Of a DNA stretch of 64,000 bases, positions 21,628-34,114 are shown piece by piece. The stretch is from Panicum virgatum. Its lineage: Eukaryota; Streptophyta; Magnoliopsida; Poales; Poaceae. Below the pieces are notes generated by a model. It ran no database searches. It saw only the letters and a list, made by a program, of their open reading frames with translations, and had not been told where the DNA came from. The stretch is from NCBI RefSeq assembly GCF_016808335.1, contig NC_053141.1:25534261-25598260 (forward strand), written 5' to 3'. A program made the position numbers and the translations under genes. Every line of letters starts with the position of its first letter. Positions within the stretch are counted from its first letter, which is position 1.

Positions 21628-23517
21628 GGCGAGCGAGGGAGAACCGCGGGGGGAGCTTGGGGGCAGGACGACGGCGGCGTCTACGAGGCAACGGCGGAAT
21701 ATTGCGGCAGCGGCGGTGGTGAGGATTATTTATTTTTACCTCCTCCCCTCTTCTCACTTTTCGGTCTTTGGCTCGGACTGCAGAAATGAGTACGCCGTCG
21801 CATCCCCCGCTAGTCCGATTTAAAAGGAGGAACAGGCAAACCGCCCCTCGAATCCCGCGGCCACATCATGGCAACACTGCGCCCGACGCGCTGCTTCCCA
21901 TCAGAACCAGGGCCCGCCGCTCCAATAGTCGTGGCCCGTTGAAGAACGGGCAAACCAGCGACGGGGTAAAAGGACGGATTTACCCCCAGGCAAATCGAGC
22001 TGGACCGAGCGAAAGCCCAAGAAAGGCCACGATTGCCCACGATCTCTCTAGGGTTCGAAAGCTAGCCCACCGAAGGTTTCGACAGCTACCCGGAGAACAG
22101 AAGAGCGAGGGGCAATGAAGGAAGGTCACGCAACATTGACTCAGGCGCGACAACGCGGTCTGGGCTTCCTAACTTTGCGTTCGAATCCCGACGACTACCA
22201 ACTCAGGTTCCCCAAGGGGGGAGGCATCGAGCCGCCAGGGGTCGGTCGCACGACTCCGGTAACTTCAAGGGTTGGGAAAGAAGGGAATAGGGGTCGGCCG
22301 TTATGCCCACTAGTCTCGCTCCCCCCGTACCGGGAGCAGGGCCCCAATCGATCTAACCCGTTATTAGCTCCAAGTCCATCACATTTCGCCTCCTACGGAA
22401 AGCGTGGCATGCGCCGACCCTCCCGCTCTGAGCAAAAGGAGCGCGTGGAGGGACGACACAAGAATGGGGGTCGGCCCGAAGAGCCCCCCCAATAAGCGAA
22501 CGAGAGGAAAAACCACGCCGAAAAAATGAAAGCTTCATTGCTTTGCGAACTAAGATTACAAAGGGTTATCGGCTCGAAGCCGTTACAAGATACAAAAGCA
22601 TCGCCACCTAAGTGGTAATTTTGTCGTCTTTGGGGAGGAGTGACCGCCAATAAAGGACAACGAGTCCTTGGCGGACATGGCGGCCAGGCTACTCGGAAAG
22701 CATGAGAAGCAATCTCCGGACCGCACAAGTCTGGAGGAATGCCCTCCTCGCAAGCCTTCTTCTAGCCTCTCCTCCACCGAAGACTTTGCGGGAGTCAAGC
22801 TGGTGAACAGCTCCCTCGACACCACCTCTCCGAGAGCAACCTTGTCGCCGACAGGGACGGTGCGAAGAGCATTAATAACGCCACCCGACGCCATGCCTGG
22901 GGCGCTTTGGCAAGACCTCTGCAAGCTGGAGGACACCATAGGAGTGGGCCTTCGCGGGCCCTATGTTCTTCTGCTATGTCCACTGAGCTGAGGGATGGTA
23001 GGGACACTTTCTCTAGCTATCGCCCGCCGCTCGCAAGCATTCTTCTAGCATCAAGACCTAAGGAAGCCGGCCCGCCCAGTCCGGGGGTCGGCTGTGGAAG
23101 AAAAAGAGGGACATTATAAGCTAGGGGGAAGCATGAAGCGAGAGCTGGAAAACTGAAGAGGAAAGGGCATCCAAGGACACCTATTTATAGCCGAGAAAGG
23201 GCATCCCGCCTGTGCCAACCCCAGGGGCAAAATTTGAAGCAACCCGTGAGGGCGCGGCGCCCAACGGGTGGGCGGCATCCTCGACTAGTGCACCCCGATA
23301 CGACTGCGTGAGGCAGAGCCAGGCGTTAGAAAATTGAACCACGCAGTGTCAGCGCTGACCGCAGGGCAGCGGGCACCATCATGGCCCGGCTCGCCGCTCA
23401 TCCCGACGAGTCCCGTCACCAGAAATAAAATAAGAGGAGGGGGGACACGCGCCCCAGTGACCTTCGCCGGTGGGAAAACGCATCACCCTCTGCGCAAATC
23501 GCTGATTCGCCCACATG
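21628..23517 (+). other. Non-coding 3' region of the plus-strand Tat element
   Basis: GC-rich sequence with short runs of GGGGTCGG scattered at about 22235, 22290, 22470 and 23085. I find no credible protein, only short frames in all phases. Confidence 0.5.
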
Positions 23518-23789
23518 CTCGGGGGCTACACCCACTGGGTGCGCTCGCGTACACCCAGTGGACAAAAAGTTGTGCCGTCCCGTCACCTCAAGGAGTAAAA
23601 ACCATCAGCCAGACCCTCTGACCGAATCTCTGACTCGCCTAGAGGCTCGGGGGCTACACCCAGTGGGTGCGCTCGTGCGCACCCACATGCAAGAAGGAGA
23701 ATGGAGAATTGCGGAACCCACTCGTTGCGAAAATGAGGGCTCCCCCCCCACGCATTTTCAAAACAAACCTGCAGGGGGTCGGGGGCTAC
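23518..23789 (+). repeat. Polypurine-tract-like repeats leading to the true polypurine tract
   Basis: CTCGGGGGCTACACCCA occurs at 23518 and 23646, and GTCGGGGGCTAC at 23778 abuts the LTR. The steps are 128 and 132 bp. The first two are followed by a small palindrome around CCCASTGGG. Confidence 0.75.
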
Positions 23790-24751
23790 TGTTGGGGATA
23801 AGGGTTATGGGTATCCCAACTTAGTCCATTAAGGGATAATCGGATCGGTAAAAAGTAATGTAAGGCAACTAAAGCCCAGCGGAACAGACAATGGGCCACG
23901 AAGCCCACAGCTAAGAAGACAGCCCACCAAGTCGCTACAAGCCCAACTTCAAGCCGTCCCCTGAGGAGGGTCCGCCTTGCCTGACCCTCATGGAGGAGGG
24001 TCCGCCTCGCCCGAGACCCAGGGACGTGGGTCGTCAGGAAGACGGGGAACCTATCGGGTGAAGACGGGTGGCCCAGGGTGGACCCGGGGAGTCAGGGACA
24101 CAACTGCCCTCTCCGCCGGTATGGACCGAGAATGGGCAGCGGATCCGGCTCGCACAGATTCGGGCGGAGGCACGGCCTGGATCTGCTGTCAGAGCCCACC
24201 CACGCCGGGCTAAGACCATAGGCCACGCCAGGGAAGATACGATGTTGAAGCCTGGAGACGAGGGACGCGGAAGCCAGACGGGAATCCGGTTGGCGGGCGG
24301 AAATCCCGTCTCCGCCTGGATAAGGGGGGAATCTTGTCACTCAGAAGACATACGGAAGGGGCCACTATTCAGTGGCCGAAAGGGGTCGGGAGTCACCTGA
24401 CCCCCACCTTCTGTTCTCTCTTTCTCTCTCTCTTCTTTGTAATTCCTCACCCCTTGGGCTATAAAAGGGGGAGGCGAGCCTCATGCGGGGGCATCCGCAT
24501 ATACACACACGCATCTGCATTCGAACACACTCACTCTCACACCACGAACCAGAGACTTGGAACCCTCGCTCCCTCTCTCGCCCGTTTGTAACCCCTACTA
24601 CAAACTTTTGAGTACAAGAGCACGAGAGCTCGAACTGGACGTAGGGACATTCAGCCCGAACCAGTATAAAAACTCGTGTCTTTGCTTGTATTACCATCCG
24701 ATCCTGTAACGCACACACAAATCTACTAGCCGGTGATACGGAACACCGACA
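23790..24751 (+). repeat. 3' LTR of the plus-strand Tat element (962 bp)
   Basis: Starts TGTTGGGGATAAGG and ends AACACCGACA. A TATA box (TATAAAAGG) is at 24460-24468, after a TC-rich tract. Confidence 0.8.
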
Positions 24752-25737
24752 CAAAGAATCAACCGCTCCTCTATCAAGGCTCCCCTTGATCTTGAGCCTG
24801 CTTGAATCAATGAACCTGTCCAAACCTCGATTCCACTAGAGTTGTTCTTCACCGCTCCGGCGAGGTGAGCACAAAGACCTCTCACAATAAGTTTCAGAAC
24901 TCCTCCACAATCTCCTTGAAGGGTTCCACGAAATCACCTTCTCCAAGCCGTCTAGGGAGCGGCAACTCCCAAGAGTAACAAGTCGATGATGCTTGCTTGA
25001 AGATTCTCTAGTGCCACAAAGCTAAAACTCTTAATGCAATGCACTAGGGTACTCTCACACTCACAAGAATGCAGTCCCTAAGCATAGAGTGTGTGAGAGA
25101 GGGGGGAACAAGCTCTAGTAAGTCAAGAAAGCTTTCCAAGAGACCAAGGTAGCTCCCGCATGGCCGGTTATATGATATATATAGTGTACCCCTCGAGATC
25201 TAGCCGTTACACTCAAAACACATGCAAACAGAGGATTAGTGGACTGTCCGCCTTAGACAAATCGGATTGTCCGCCTTAGACAAATCGGACTGTCCGAATT
25301 CAAAACCAATGGCTAGAAACGCAATCATTACGTGTCAGAGTCGACCGTTATAGCATCTCGCGGATAGTCCGCGCCCTAGGGTTGGACCGTTCGCCGTTCA
25401 AAAACCAAACGACTCAGAGAAGACAAAGTTTTTGGGCAACCTGAGAAATGAGGGGCGGACTATCCACACTCCTTGGGTGCACCGTCCGCCCGTCACCTTC
25501 GCACACCACCAGAGATTCCCTTGTTTCTATCCAGACCCGAGTGTTAGGGGGCGGACCGTCCGCCCAACAGGGCCGGACCATCTGCCCTTTATTTTTCAGC
25601 GCAAAACAGAAACCATTTGTTTCTGTCTAGAAGTTCCAAAGTAGAGACGGACCGTCCGCTCTCTAGGGCCGGACCGTCCGCCCCCTAGCAGTCAGCACAC
25701 AATATTCAAACTTAATCACCATTTTTCTCAAGACGTT
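24752..25737 (-). repeat. Oldest-layer LTR, left piece
   Basis: Minus-strand sequence of the same family as the solo LTR at 41906-44542. It carries the GCGGAC/GTCCGC palindromes in the same arrangement and, beyond them, a TATA-rich stretch near 25175 followed by a GGCCGG-containing segment. Its distal end is cut off by the Tat insertion at 24751, and its other end is at 46823. The last five bases, ACGTT (25733-25737), are the TSD of the copia element. Confidence 0.75.
25239..25681. repeat. Palindrome-pair array in the oldest LTR
   Basis: Matches to GCGGACNGTCCGC start at 25360/25382, 25455/25477, 25551/25573 and 25647/25669. Each pair is 22 bp apart and pairs repeat every 95-96 bp. Three more degenerate copies are at about 25239, 25262 and 25285. 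Confidence 0.9.
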
Positions 25738-27172
25738 TGTAAGGGCATCGGGGTGTCTGACCCTAGAGGGGGCGGGGGTGAATAGGGTCGCTAATTCGCT
25801 TTCTAATCCTAGGGCTCAAACTACTTGCATAAGATAAACCTAACACGTCCTACACAAGCTAGTTATGACTAAGGTTTATCTATGCTACTCTCTACTTACC
25901 CCAAAAGACTTGCAACCTATAGCCAATCCTAATCAAACTAACTAGGAAAGTAAAGGCACGCAAGAGAGAGTAAATGCGGAAACGTAATATGGTAAGTAAA
26001 GAGGTAAGGGAGAGAATATGCAAACTCCCGTGAACACACCAAGGCACACGATTTAACGTGGTTCGATTAGGACACCAAGTCCCTCCCTACGTCCACGGCC
26101 ACTTGTCCAACAAGAACAAGTGTGATGCCGAGTCTCCTCACTTGATCACCGTCTTGCGTTCGCCACCAAGGCTTTCGGCAAGCAAAGGCTAAGTGACCCC
26201 AAGTCACCAAGACAAGGCCACCGCCACCATCTCCCTCGAGGCATCACCAACGGCACCGTCTTCACTATCGGAGCTTCTCACCATGAGGGGTCTCCTTCCC
26301 CGCACAAAGTGTCGTTCCCTCTCCACACAAAGTCGGAGGGTCACACAACGAGTACACAAGAGGCTTGCCGCAGCAAGGCTTTTACTCAAGTTAGTTCTCT
26401 CAAGAACTAAGCCTAATCAAGCACTAAGCACTCTCACAAGTGTGCTTAAGCCTATATGATATACAATAAAGCTCTACGGAGGTTGGAGAGGATCTTCAAC
26501 TCTTTTATGCTTCCTTAGTCTCCAGCCCTCACAAATGAGGAATGAGGTGACATATATATAGCCCAACCCCTCAAATTAGCCGTTGGGAAAAGGCTGATGA
26601 AATTCCATAACACCGGTTGATCCGACGCTCAGTTTTTGTCAACACCGGTTCAACCGGTGAATGCTTTTTCCCAGTAACTAGCCGTTACTGCTCCAACGGC
26701 TACTTGATCAATTGCACCGATGCTCTAGAAAAGCACCGTCGGTTTAACCGGTGTATGTAAGCTCAGGAACCCCCAAAAATGGAGTCTCTGGACAATTGCA
26801 CCGACACTTGTCTTCAGGCATCGTCAGTTCAACCGACGCCAAACCCTAGCCTCAGCTTCTGGGTCCATTGCACCGACGCCATCATTTTTCCCATTGTCGG
26901 TTCATCCGGTGCACTCTACTGACTGAGTCTTCTCTGAGCTCATTGCACCAGTGTATGTAATTTGCCTCACGTCGGTTTAACCGGTGAGTGCAAACTACCT
27001 CTGTCTTGGTCCTTTTGACCTGATTTCTTCGGGGTTTTGTATCTTTTCATCCCTTGGACCTATAAGCCTGATAATGATCATCTTAACACATATATTAGTC
27101 CAAGTGTTGTGTGTGTCATCAATCGCCAAAACATTATATTGAAATATGGCATGAGATGCCATTTTCGCTACA
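25738..27172 (-). repeat. 3' LTR of the gag-only copia element (1435 bp)
   Basis: On the minus strand it starts TGTAGCGAAAATGG and ends CCCTTACA. It closely matches the broken copy at 30485-30723 and 45281-46477. Between 26610 and 26990 it contains several copies of a motif like CGGTTYAACCGG. Confidence 0.92.
26610..26990. repeat. Palindromic CCGGTTnAACCGG-type motif cluster
   Basis: Copies centre near 26650, 26745, 26830, 26903 and 26978, at 73-94 bp steps. Several are preceded 25-40 bp earlier by TTGCACCGA. The same cluster is at about 45925-46295 in the other LTR. Confidence 0.75.
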
Positions 27173-27189
27173 ATCTCCCCCCTTTTTGG
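27173..27189 (-). other. Polypurine tract of the copia element
   Basis: On the minus strand AAAAAGGGGGGAGAT lies directly before the LTR start TGTAGCG. Confidence 0.8.
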
Positions 27190-28525
27190 TGATTGATGAC
27201 AACACAACTAAAGCAAGCAAGATGAATTGCAAGAATATGAAATTGATACTAATTTGAAAAGTTAGAAACTATTTAGCTTGCTCGGATGACATTTCAATGC
27301 TCATTTTAAAAGCTACCGGCCTTTGATTAGTCCTTAGGACGAAATACTTCCGGCTTGATAGCAATTGTGAAACAATGGCTTGTGGCCAATGTAAGACAAT
27401 TGTGTGGTTTGAACCATATGAGCAATGAAAAAATTTTGTACCTTAGTCCATGGGATCATCAAATTGCACTTCTCCCCCATATTGACTAAGTACCTCCCCC
27501 TATCACCATGCATCCTTTTGCATTGCATTTTCCATTCCTCCCCCTTGCTAATGGCATCATTTACTCCAAACTATTTGCTTGCTTTTAGGGTACATTTCTC
27601 CCCCTTTGGCATCAAACACCTAAAAGCTTCATAACCACTAGCAACAAGGAGCATTAGTAGCAAAAGAAATTTACTAGTGATAGAGTGTTATACCCACTAA
27701 ATTTGGCATATCTCCCTTTGTTTGAACAAGCTCCCCCCTTTTTCAAAGCTTGTGGCACTTCTCATCTTAACACCAATTGTGATGCCAATTGTAACTTGTA
27801 GGGGTAGTGTTCAAAAGAAATTTGAACTCATGGAGATAGCTCTAGGTGACTACAACAAATAGCACTTGTAAAGCATATTAGTCACACAAACACAAGCTAT
27901 ATAGTTAGCTCCCCCTAAATGTGTGCATTAGTGTTTGAATCACTCACAAATGTATGTGCTTGTATTACACATAGTGGGGATTTAACTTCATAACTTGCTA
28001 ATCATGGCACCATAAGTAAGCAATTGATATCAAAGCATTTTTACCATGAATATGAGAGATATCAAATTGCAAGATATGCTATGGAAGACATATGCCATGT
28101 GAGAGAAACAATTAAGCTCATGTAGGTTGCAACGAGATATGATAAAGCATAGACAGCCTACCATATGAAATTTCTAGGAAAGCATATCAAATGAAAGATA
28201 CCAATAGTAAAGATAAGATTATGCATTCCTAGAGAGGCATTGAGCTACAATGATGCATGAAGGATATCAAATGAAATTGAAATCATCCTTTTACCTTGCT
28301 CATTACCTCATATGTAGGGGAGGGGAATTTGGGTCACTAATCTTTAATCCATAACTTGGCTTTAATTCAACTTTGCATGATGCATCCCTACTCATGCATC
28401 CCAAACCTTGCCAAGCCTCCAAATTCCCCGTAGTGCTTGTTTGGCGCCTAAGTTTTAGGGATCCAAACCTTTTGAGAGCCATCCATGGTATGAATAATAT
28501 CCTTGGGCACCCAAATAGGCCGGTG
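27190..28525 (-). other. Non-coding internal sequence of the copia element
   Basis: AT-rich, with repeated CTCCCCC stretches on the plus strand. Near 28550-28440 a second frame reads WVPKDIIHTMDG and VWIPKT, a tail seen after gag in SIRE-like elements. No pol domain is recognisable. Confidence 0.6.
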
Positions 28526-30373
28526 TCATCCATATGTTCTCCACCCCATGACATGAGTTACGACCTTGCCATTCTTCTTCTTTTCAAGTTTGTAGTGGTT
28601 GCTGTTTTGCTTGTTTTTGTGGGTGGGCTTGGTGTACATGTATGACGCCTTCAAGTTTGGAGATGTGTTTTTCTTGATCTCCTTAGCCTTCTTGTGTCCC
28701 TTCTTGCTCTTGTTCAAGTTCTTGGTCTTACCATTTTCTTTGCCCTTTGCTTTGCCCTCTTTCTCCTTGCATTGGTAGGACTTGTGGCCTTCTTTGCAAC
28801 ACTTGAAGCAAGTCACGGTTTCTCCCTTCTCAAGCTTCTTCACGCCCGTAAGGGGGTTATCTTGAGAAGGTTGGGCTTGCTCTTGAGTGTACTTTCCTTT
28901 AAGCCGCCTCAAGTCCGCCATTAGCATTTCTACCTCTTGTTTGAGCTCATCATTTTCCTTAGCAATGAGATCATCACATGTTTCTACAATCACATCCTCA
29001 TTGCAAGGGGTAAGATCACAAGAGGTAGACGTATCTACCTTGATGATAGGTGTTGTACAAGGAATATTGCAAGGAAATGATTTATCTGATGATGATTCAC
29101 TTTTAGATTCAAGACTCTCATATTTCACTTTAAGCTCTTCATGCTCATTGTCTAACAAATTGAATTTGTTTAGCAAGTTCTCATATCTTGAGACAAATGA
29201 AGTATGAAGTTTTTCTTTAGCCTTGAGAGCTTTGATTTCTTTATTTTGTTTAGTGAGATGTTCTTGTTGATTATGAAGAAGTGTCATCATCTCACTAATT
29301 TCATCAGTTTCAACATCGGATTCATCATTGGAGAAGTAGTCATCACTTACATTGTTATTACCTTGTACCATGAGACACATGGGAGGTGGTGATGATCTCC
29401 GAGGGCGATGGGTGGTGGAGCTCTTGGAATTTTTCTTGTGACTTGAGCTTTCACTACTTTTCTTGGGCTTGTAGATGGCGGAGAGAGCTTGAGATCTTGA
29501 TTTGTTCTTTTTCTTCGCCATCTTCTCCATCCCAACCGCACTCCCTCTAATGAGAGTTTTGTACCCAAGCTCATAGAGCTCATCTACATGCTCGGCAATC
29601 TTGCGGTGATGGTATAGCACGGCCCTTGGATATTCTTCATCGCTTGAACTTGATTCATCATCACTCTCATCCTCTTCTTCTTCTTCACTTGAGCTTAATG
29701 AGTCTTGTCGCCTTGGTTGATATTTGCATGAATGCTTGGCGGCAAGACTTTTGTGGCTTAAAGAAGAGGTGGACTCTTGCTCCTTCTTTGTCATTCCCAT
29801 ACTATACTCATGGGCAATGATTTGATTGATGACTTGGTTGGGTGCAAGCTTGACCAAGTCTTCTTTTTGCAAGAGAGCGTTGATGATGTCATAATCGGGC
29901 TTGCGAAGGCTTCGGAGGATCTTGCGGTTAATTTCCTCATCTTTAACTTGATGGAGACCTAAGGCATTAATTTCATTGACAAGAGTATTTAATCGTAAGT
30001 ACATGTCATGAGCATTTTCATTGGGAAGTTGCTCAAAGCTACTAAGCTCCTCGCCGAGAATATGATATTTTTGATTGGCAACATCCTTTGTGCCCTCATG
30101 ATTCTCGACAATTTGCTTCCATAGCTTATGAGCATTTTCATTAGCAAAAACACGATTAAACACACTATCACATAGAGAGGACAATAGAATTGACTTAGCA
30201 ATGGCATCATATTGTCTCTCGGCCTTAGTCTCATTTTTCTTGCCTAATTCGGTGACACGCCAAACATCAAGCCCACGGGCTTGGAGATGTGCTTGCATAA
30301 GCACTTTTCATCATGGAAAACCCGGGCCATCAAAAAACGGAGCCCTATCGGTACTCATCCCTTCCCCGGACAT
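28526..30373 (-). pseudogene. Copia-type gag (SIRE/Maximus-like), near-complete with two early stops
   Basis: The start MSGEGMSTDRAPFFDG at 30373 is in frame with the long open stretch from 30304 (592 codons), but TGA TGA at 30308-30313 stands where Phe-Trp is expected. The body has a UBN2-type capsid region (HKLWKQIVENHEG, YLRLNTLVNEINAL, RKILRSLRKPDYD), a Ser/Glu-rich linker, a long coiled coil, and a zinc knuckle CFKCCKEGHKSYQC. The family reading is from memory of plant copia Gag. A GTG or a downstream ATG might still start a shortened protein. The long intact stretch suggests selection until recently. Confidence 0.85.
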
Positions 30374-30470
30374 GATACTCACTCGACGGTGAAGTCGACG
30401 GGTCTCCTACGAGCTTTCTCACAAATTTACCAATGGAATTGGCTAATCCTCGTAAGAGGTGTGAGGCCAA

Positions 30471-30482
30471 GCTCTGATACCA
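30471..30482 (-). other. Primer binding site of the copia element
   Basis: TGGTATCAGAGC on the minus strand, 2 nt from the LTR, for initiator tRNA-Met. Confidence 0.92.
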
Positions 30483-30484
30483 AT

Positions 30485-30723
30485 TGTAAGGATCACCGGA
30501 GTGTCCGACTCTAGAGGGGGAGGGGCTGAATAGGGTCGCTAATTCGCTTTCTAATCCTAGGGCTCAAACTACTTGCATAAGATAAACCTAACACGTCCTA
30601 TACATACTAGTTATGACTAAGGTTTACCTATGCTACTCTCTACTTACCCCAAAAGACTTGCAACCTATAGCCAATCCTAATCAAACTAACTAGGAAAGTA
30701 AACGCACGCAAGAGAGAGTAAAT
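30485..30723 (-). repeat. 5' LTR of the copia element, first piece
   Basis: Matches 25738-25980 with a few substitutions, then breaks at TAAAT where chromovirus B begins. Confidence 0.92.
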
Positions 30724-33700
30724 TGTAACACCCGGTTTATAAAAGAACATAAACTGAGCAATCATATACGTGCCAGGATCAAGTCACACGTATATACAAC
30801 AGAATGAACAGTATATCATAGCACATATCACGTAAAAAGACATAATAAAGCGAATACGAATGTTATTTATTACATTAATGACAAAAATGTCTGATACAGC
30901 GGAAGCGAAGTACAAATACGATAAAGACTCTCCGAAGCTGAAGCAGGGCGCCACATGGACGTCGACTGGGAGACGAACACCTAGAAGTCCTTGTAGTCCT
31001 GGTAGCACTGAGCGAACTCCCTCGTGTCGGCAGGAACTGAGCAGCAGTAGCGTAGCCAAGAGGAAAAAGTAGAGAAGAGGCAAGAGTGAGTACACAACTT
31101 GTACTCAACAAGTATAACACAAACTATGAGGCTCTAAGGTTGGCTGACTCAACTGCCTTAGCTTTTAAGTCTTAGCAAGATTTTATTAAAGCTATTTACT
31201 ACGAGTTGATGAATTACCATTAACCCAGTTATATAGTAATTAATCAGAATTAAACATGTTACTACTGAGAACCAAACCAAAACCAAGCCACCAAGGTAAC
31301 CCCGAGAGGCACCTCCCTCGTCGGAAGGAGATAACCCCACTAATCAAAAGGAGGATCTGGGCCGCTCATAACCGTGAGCACGGCTAGTATACCAGTTTTA
31401 CACTCTGCAGAGGTTGCACATCTTTACCCACAAGTCGTGAGCTACGCTAGAGGTTCATCACACTTCCTTAGGTGAGATGACTAGCGACTCACTACGAGGC
31501 CATTACAAAGAATCTCGTTGGTAAGGCGTAACCGCGAGAGTTAGGTCAGCGACGATGGGGCCCACCTCACGGGGGTACAAGCACAGGTACGCAAACCAAG
31601 CACAGACCAGCCGGAGGAGCAGGGACCATTGAAGCTTACTACTCTTGCCCCGCAGGTAAGTTACTCCAAACCAAAAAGACCTAATTAGTAAGCCAAGTCT
31701 ATCCCATTCTAGCCTTGTGGTAGCGCTGTTGTCCCAGGTTGTCGCTCTATGAACCGGTCCTTATGGAGAGTGGCCAACCAAGCACTAAGCACCGTGCTGG
31801 CCCCCTAAACCATGTTTCTACAAAAACCATCTTTTAACGAGACGTGAGCCACTCATCCACACAGAGGGCCACTCTCAGAATTAAGTTCAAGTAAACCATT
31901 AATCAAATTAATTAAAAAGGACCAGAGTGTGTTATAGCACAGCAACCTAGCACAACTAACCAAAATGCAACCCAAAGGTATATATAAAGGATATAAAGTG
32001 GCTAGGAAAGTCCTTATAGGCATACAGTATTAAAATGCAGTATGAAAATGTATTTAAAAGTGATAGGTTGTTCATGTTATACTTGCCTTCCTCGTACTGC
32101 TCCTGCTGCTGCTCAAAGTGCTCGGAAGACGGCTACTCTGGGTACTGGTACTGGGGCTCCTCCGGTAACTCAGCGTCTACTCACGAACACATGGCCAAAA
32201 CAAGGCACAACAATAAGCATACAAGCAAACACTAACAAAAACTAAGAAACAGTACATCAATACATAAAAACAGCACACTAAACTAGTCTAAAACTATTCT
32301 ACGCGTTACAACGATCGCGTGGATATAAAGAACGCCTAAAACAGAGCTAAAACGCATATTCTAGGCTAAAAACAAGTTTCAGGGACTAATCTGCAAGAAA
32401 ACTAAGGTTCCAGGGGGTTTTCTGCAAAAACCGAGGACTAAAACGTAGTTAAACCTTAGATCTAAGGGCTAGCGTGTAAAACTGCCAAGGATGGACTGCG
32501 GGTTCTAATAGGGAAAAGCTCAGGGTTCTATTCGTTAAAAACCGGACCTATCTGGAAATATTTTTGAACGTGACTGGACGGCGGGTTGAATACTCAGAAC
32601 CCGGGGGGGGTCTTTAGCAAAAGAGCCAGGCGCTGACCGGTATCCGCTGGTTTGACCTGGGCTGGATCTATTTTGGGCCTTCCGATGGGGATCGTGCGGC
32701 TCAGGGCAGATGGGCGCGCGGGGCGGCGGCGCTGGTCGCCGGGGACAGGGCTCCGCGGCGGAGCTCGTCGCGAGCTCGCCGGAGCTCGCTAAACGAGCGC
32801 TACAGAGCTCCGTTTGGATCGAAGTTTGGTCGTGGAGCACGAGAAAGGCATGCCCAAACCACTTGGACAATCAGGGAAGGGGATTAGGGCTTGGGACGTC
32901 GTGCGCGGCGGCGGGGCGTTGCTGGGCCATGGCGAGTCTCGCCGGCGACGGTGTTCTGACCTCGGATGCGGGCTACAGGCCTATCCAACTAGCGTAACAT
33001 GTTCAGGGGATATAGCTGATGCTCACCGAGGTGTAGGACAGTCGCGGAAGGCCGAGCAGGGGGGTTGTCGTCGTAGGCCGTCGGCGGCGAACGGTGGAGC
33101 TCGAGAGAGGTGCCGCTGCTGGGCGTCTCTGGCCCTCAGATCCCCTTGGTTCGACTCCTGGGGGTGCTGCGGAGATGCCACGGGGTCAGGGGAGCTCAGG
33201 AGTCGCCGGCGGCGAGAAATCGGGCGGCGGACCACTCACCTGCGGGGATGGCTTCGGGTCGAAATCCCGGCGCGGCGTGGCGCAATCCTCGGAGCTGAGG
33301 TCCCAAGGAGGGTCAAGGGGCCTTGGCGAAGCTGCAGCGCGGCTAAAGGTGGTCTGGGGTGCGGCGGGGCGGCGTGGCCGCGGCGGCGCGGGTGGTGGCG
33401 GCGGGCTAGGGTTAGGGATGGCGGCGCTGGGGGAGATGGGATGTAGGGGGGTCGCGGGGCGCTACTTATAGGGCGGCGGGGAACCTAGGCGTGCGTGCCC
33501 AGGGAAATCGCCGCGATATTCCCGGCGAACTCAACGCGGGCGGGCGCTGCGGGAGGAAGGAGGCGGCTCTGACGCGCGGGCCCGGCCTGTCAGCGAAAGG
33601 GGGGACGAGCGCTCTGCGGGCGCGAGGCGAGCGGGCGGAGGCAGGCCGCAGCGTGGGCCGTGCGGAGCTGGGCCAAGCGGGAGAGGAGGGGAGGTGAACT

Positions 33701-34078
33701 GGGCTGAGCGGTAGCGGGCCGAGCTAAGCGGGATGGGCCGGTTTGCTGGGGAGGGGGCCGTCCTGCGGGCTGAGGTAAGGGCTGGGCCGAGTTTGATTGG
33801 TTTTGGGTTTTTGGATTTCTATTTCCCTTTCCTTTTCCAAAACTAAACAAAATCTATTTGAATTCAAACAAAGTTCGAATTCAACAACCTTAGACACACA
33901 AGTAGAAATAAATGCTTCAGCATGAATGCAACATTAAAAGTAGACCTATGACAAAATTTTAATTACTTGAGAACCAAAATTAGATTTAATGTCATCTAAG
34001 CACAATAAACCTTAGAAAATTTCAATAAAGCCAATTAAATTTGTTAATAAATGCTGAAATTTAAATTAGGGTGTTACA
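30724..34078 (-). repeat. 3' LTR of chromovirus B (3355 bp)
   Basis: Related to the LTR of A. A TATA box (TATAAGTAG, minus strand) is at about 33462-33470. The exon-like segment a near 32090-32185 carries a TAG where A has CAG. Segment b is near 30990-31045. Confidence 0.92.
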
Positions 34079-34095
34079 GACCCTACCCCCTTAAA
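34079..34095 (-). other. Polypurine tract of chromovirus B
   Basis: On the minus strand TTAAGGGGGTAGGGTC precedes the LTR, as in A. Confidence 0.85.
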
Positions 34096-34114
34096 GAAAT
34101 CTCGTCCCCGAGAT

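Larger units (their letters stand above)
19810..24751 (+). mobile_element. Right half of a plus-strand Tat-type LTR element, split by the minus-strand Tat insertion
   Basis: A polypurine tract (GGGTCGGGGGCTAC) at 23776-23789 immediately precedes an LTR (23790-24751), which fixes the orientation as plus. Upstream lies a minus-strand accessory gene (20113-21627), again antisense, matching the plan of the other Tat element. The 5' LTR, gag and pol would be left of the window, beyond the 19.8-kb insertion. The element sits within the oldest LTR. Its right TSD would be CAAAG at 24752-24756. Confidence 0.75.

Noticed and set aside
22179..22188. GTTCGAATCC, resembling a tRNA B box
   Set aside because: The flanking bases do not pair as a T-stem, and no anticodon arm or A box is found at the right distance.
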